A stretch of DNA of 64,000 nucleotides from ZC4RG30 sp049841155 (GTDB taxonomy: Bacteria > Pseudomonadota > Gammaproteobacteria > Steroidobacterales > Steroidobacteraceae), in assembly GCA_049841155.1 (NCBI GenBank), contig JASGHI010000003.1:1922001-1986000 (forward strand), read 5' to 3'. The notes below the pieces were generated by a model. That model did no database searches, was not told the origin of the DNA, and saw only the letters and a list, made by a program, of their open reading frames with translations. The position numbers were made by a program, and so were the translations under genes. How positions within the stretch are numbered: the first letter of the stretch is position 1; each line of letters begins with the position of its first letter. Below are positions 63,760 through 64,000 of this stretch, in pieces.

Positions 63760-64000
63760 ATGGCCCGAGTCACCGTCGAAGACTGCCTGGATAACGTCGA
63801 CAACCTGTTCCAGCTGGTGCTACTGGCCTCGGCCCGCGCGCGGCGGCTTGCCAATGGCGCTGCCCCCACCGTGCCGGTGGACAACGACAAGGTGACCGTC
63901 ATCGCCCTGCGCGAGATCGCCGAGGGCAACATCACTCCGGAGATGCTGCAGGAGCCGGAGCCCCAGCCCGAACCGGTGATCAACGACATCGACGCGCAGC
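63760..64000 (+). CDS. rpoZ: DNA-directed RNA polymerase omega subunit (partial, runs off the window)
   Basis: The first 80 codons are present. MARVTVEDCLD, VDNLFQLVLLASARAR and ALREIAEGNITPEML are the conserved omega features that bind the beta' subunit. The gene continues past base 64000; spoT would be expected next. It is presumably co-transcribed with gmk. Confidence 0.95.
   Translation, partial: MARVTVEDCLDNVDNLFQLVLLASARARRLANGAAPTVPVDNDKVTVIALREIAEGNITPEMLQEPEPQPEPVINDIDAQ

Overview
This is a GC-rich chromosomal window, protein-dense with almost no intergenic DNA. The housekeeping end (hemW, rdgB, rph, a PP2C phosphatase, yicC, gmk, rpoZ, rpmE, gltA) fits a gammaproteobacterium of the Xanthomonadales/Nevskiales/Steroidobacterales kind. 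That placement rests on gene order and protein style, not on a search. No rRNA, tRNA, insertion sequence or CRISPR array was seen.

Bases 1-18991 are a surface-polysaccharide region. It opens with the end of a type I polyketide synthase (dehydratase, acyl carrier, thioesterase). Then come glycosyltransferases, an OafA-like acyltransferase, a secreted SGNH hydrolase, a Wzx-type flippase, a 2OG-Fe(II) oxygenase, a Wzy/ligase-like polymerase, a GT4-wecB-wecG-unknown run with start/stop overlaps, two more glycosyltransferases, and a WcaJ-type initiating transferase.

Bases 39831 down to 18996 hold fourteen-plus minus-strand genes with gaps of at most about 83 bases, so they may form one very long transcript. 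In order of transcription they are: manC and rmlA-C-D-B (GDP-mannose and dTDP-rhamnose); methylmalonyl-CoA mutase, MeaB and a VOC epimerase; a phosphopantetheinyl transferase; a second SGNH hydrolase; a PrsR-like regulator; the export set Wza, Wzz, tyrosine kinase and outer-membrane barrel typical of exosortase (XrtA/PEP-CTERM) polysaccharide loci; and an unusual NRPS. The NRPS has a formyltransferase-like N-terminus and a luciferase-like monooxygenase inserted inside its adenylation domain. The polyketide synthase, NRPS, phosphopantetheinyl transferase and methylmalonyl-CoA genes together suggest a polyketide/peptide product made with, or attached to, the exported polysaccharide. No exosortase, PrsK kinase or PEP-CTERM protein is in the window, and the PrsR-like protein has lost its GAFTGA loop.

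Bases 40101-43039 encode two lipoproteins sharing a C-terminal fibronectin-like module; the larger carries seven Ig-like repeats. Bases 43101-50781 are core genes. Between yicC (49906-50781) and gmk (63115) lies about 12 kb of other genes: a regulator/methyltransferase pair, a DUF885 metallopeptidase, a frameshifted TonB-dependent receptor followed by two Tat-type exported proteins, acetoacetyl-CoA reductase and thiolase, and a class I aldolase. The window ends inside rpoZ.
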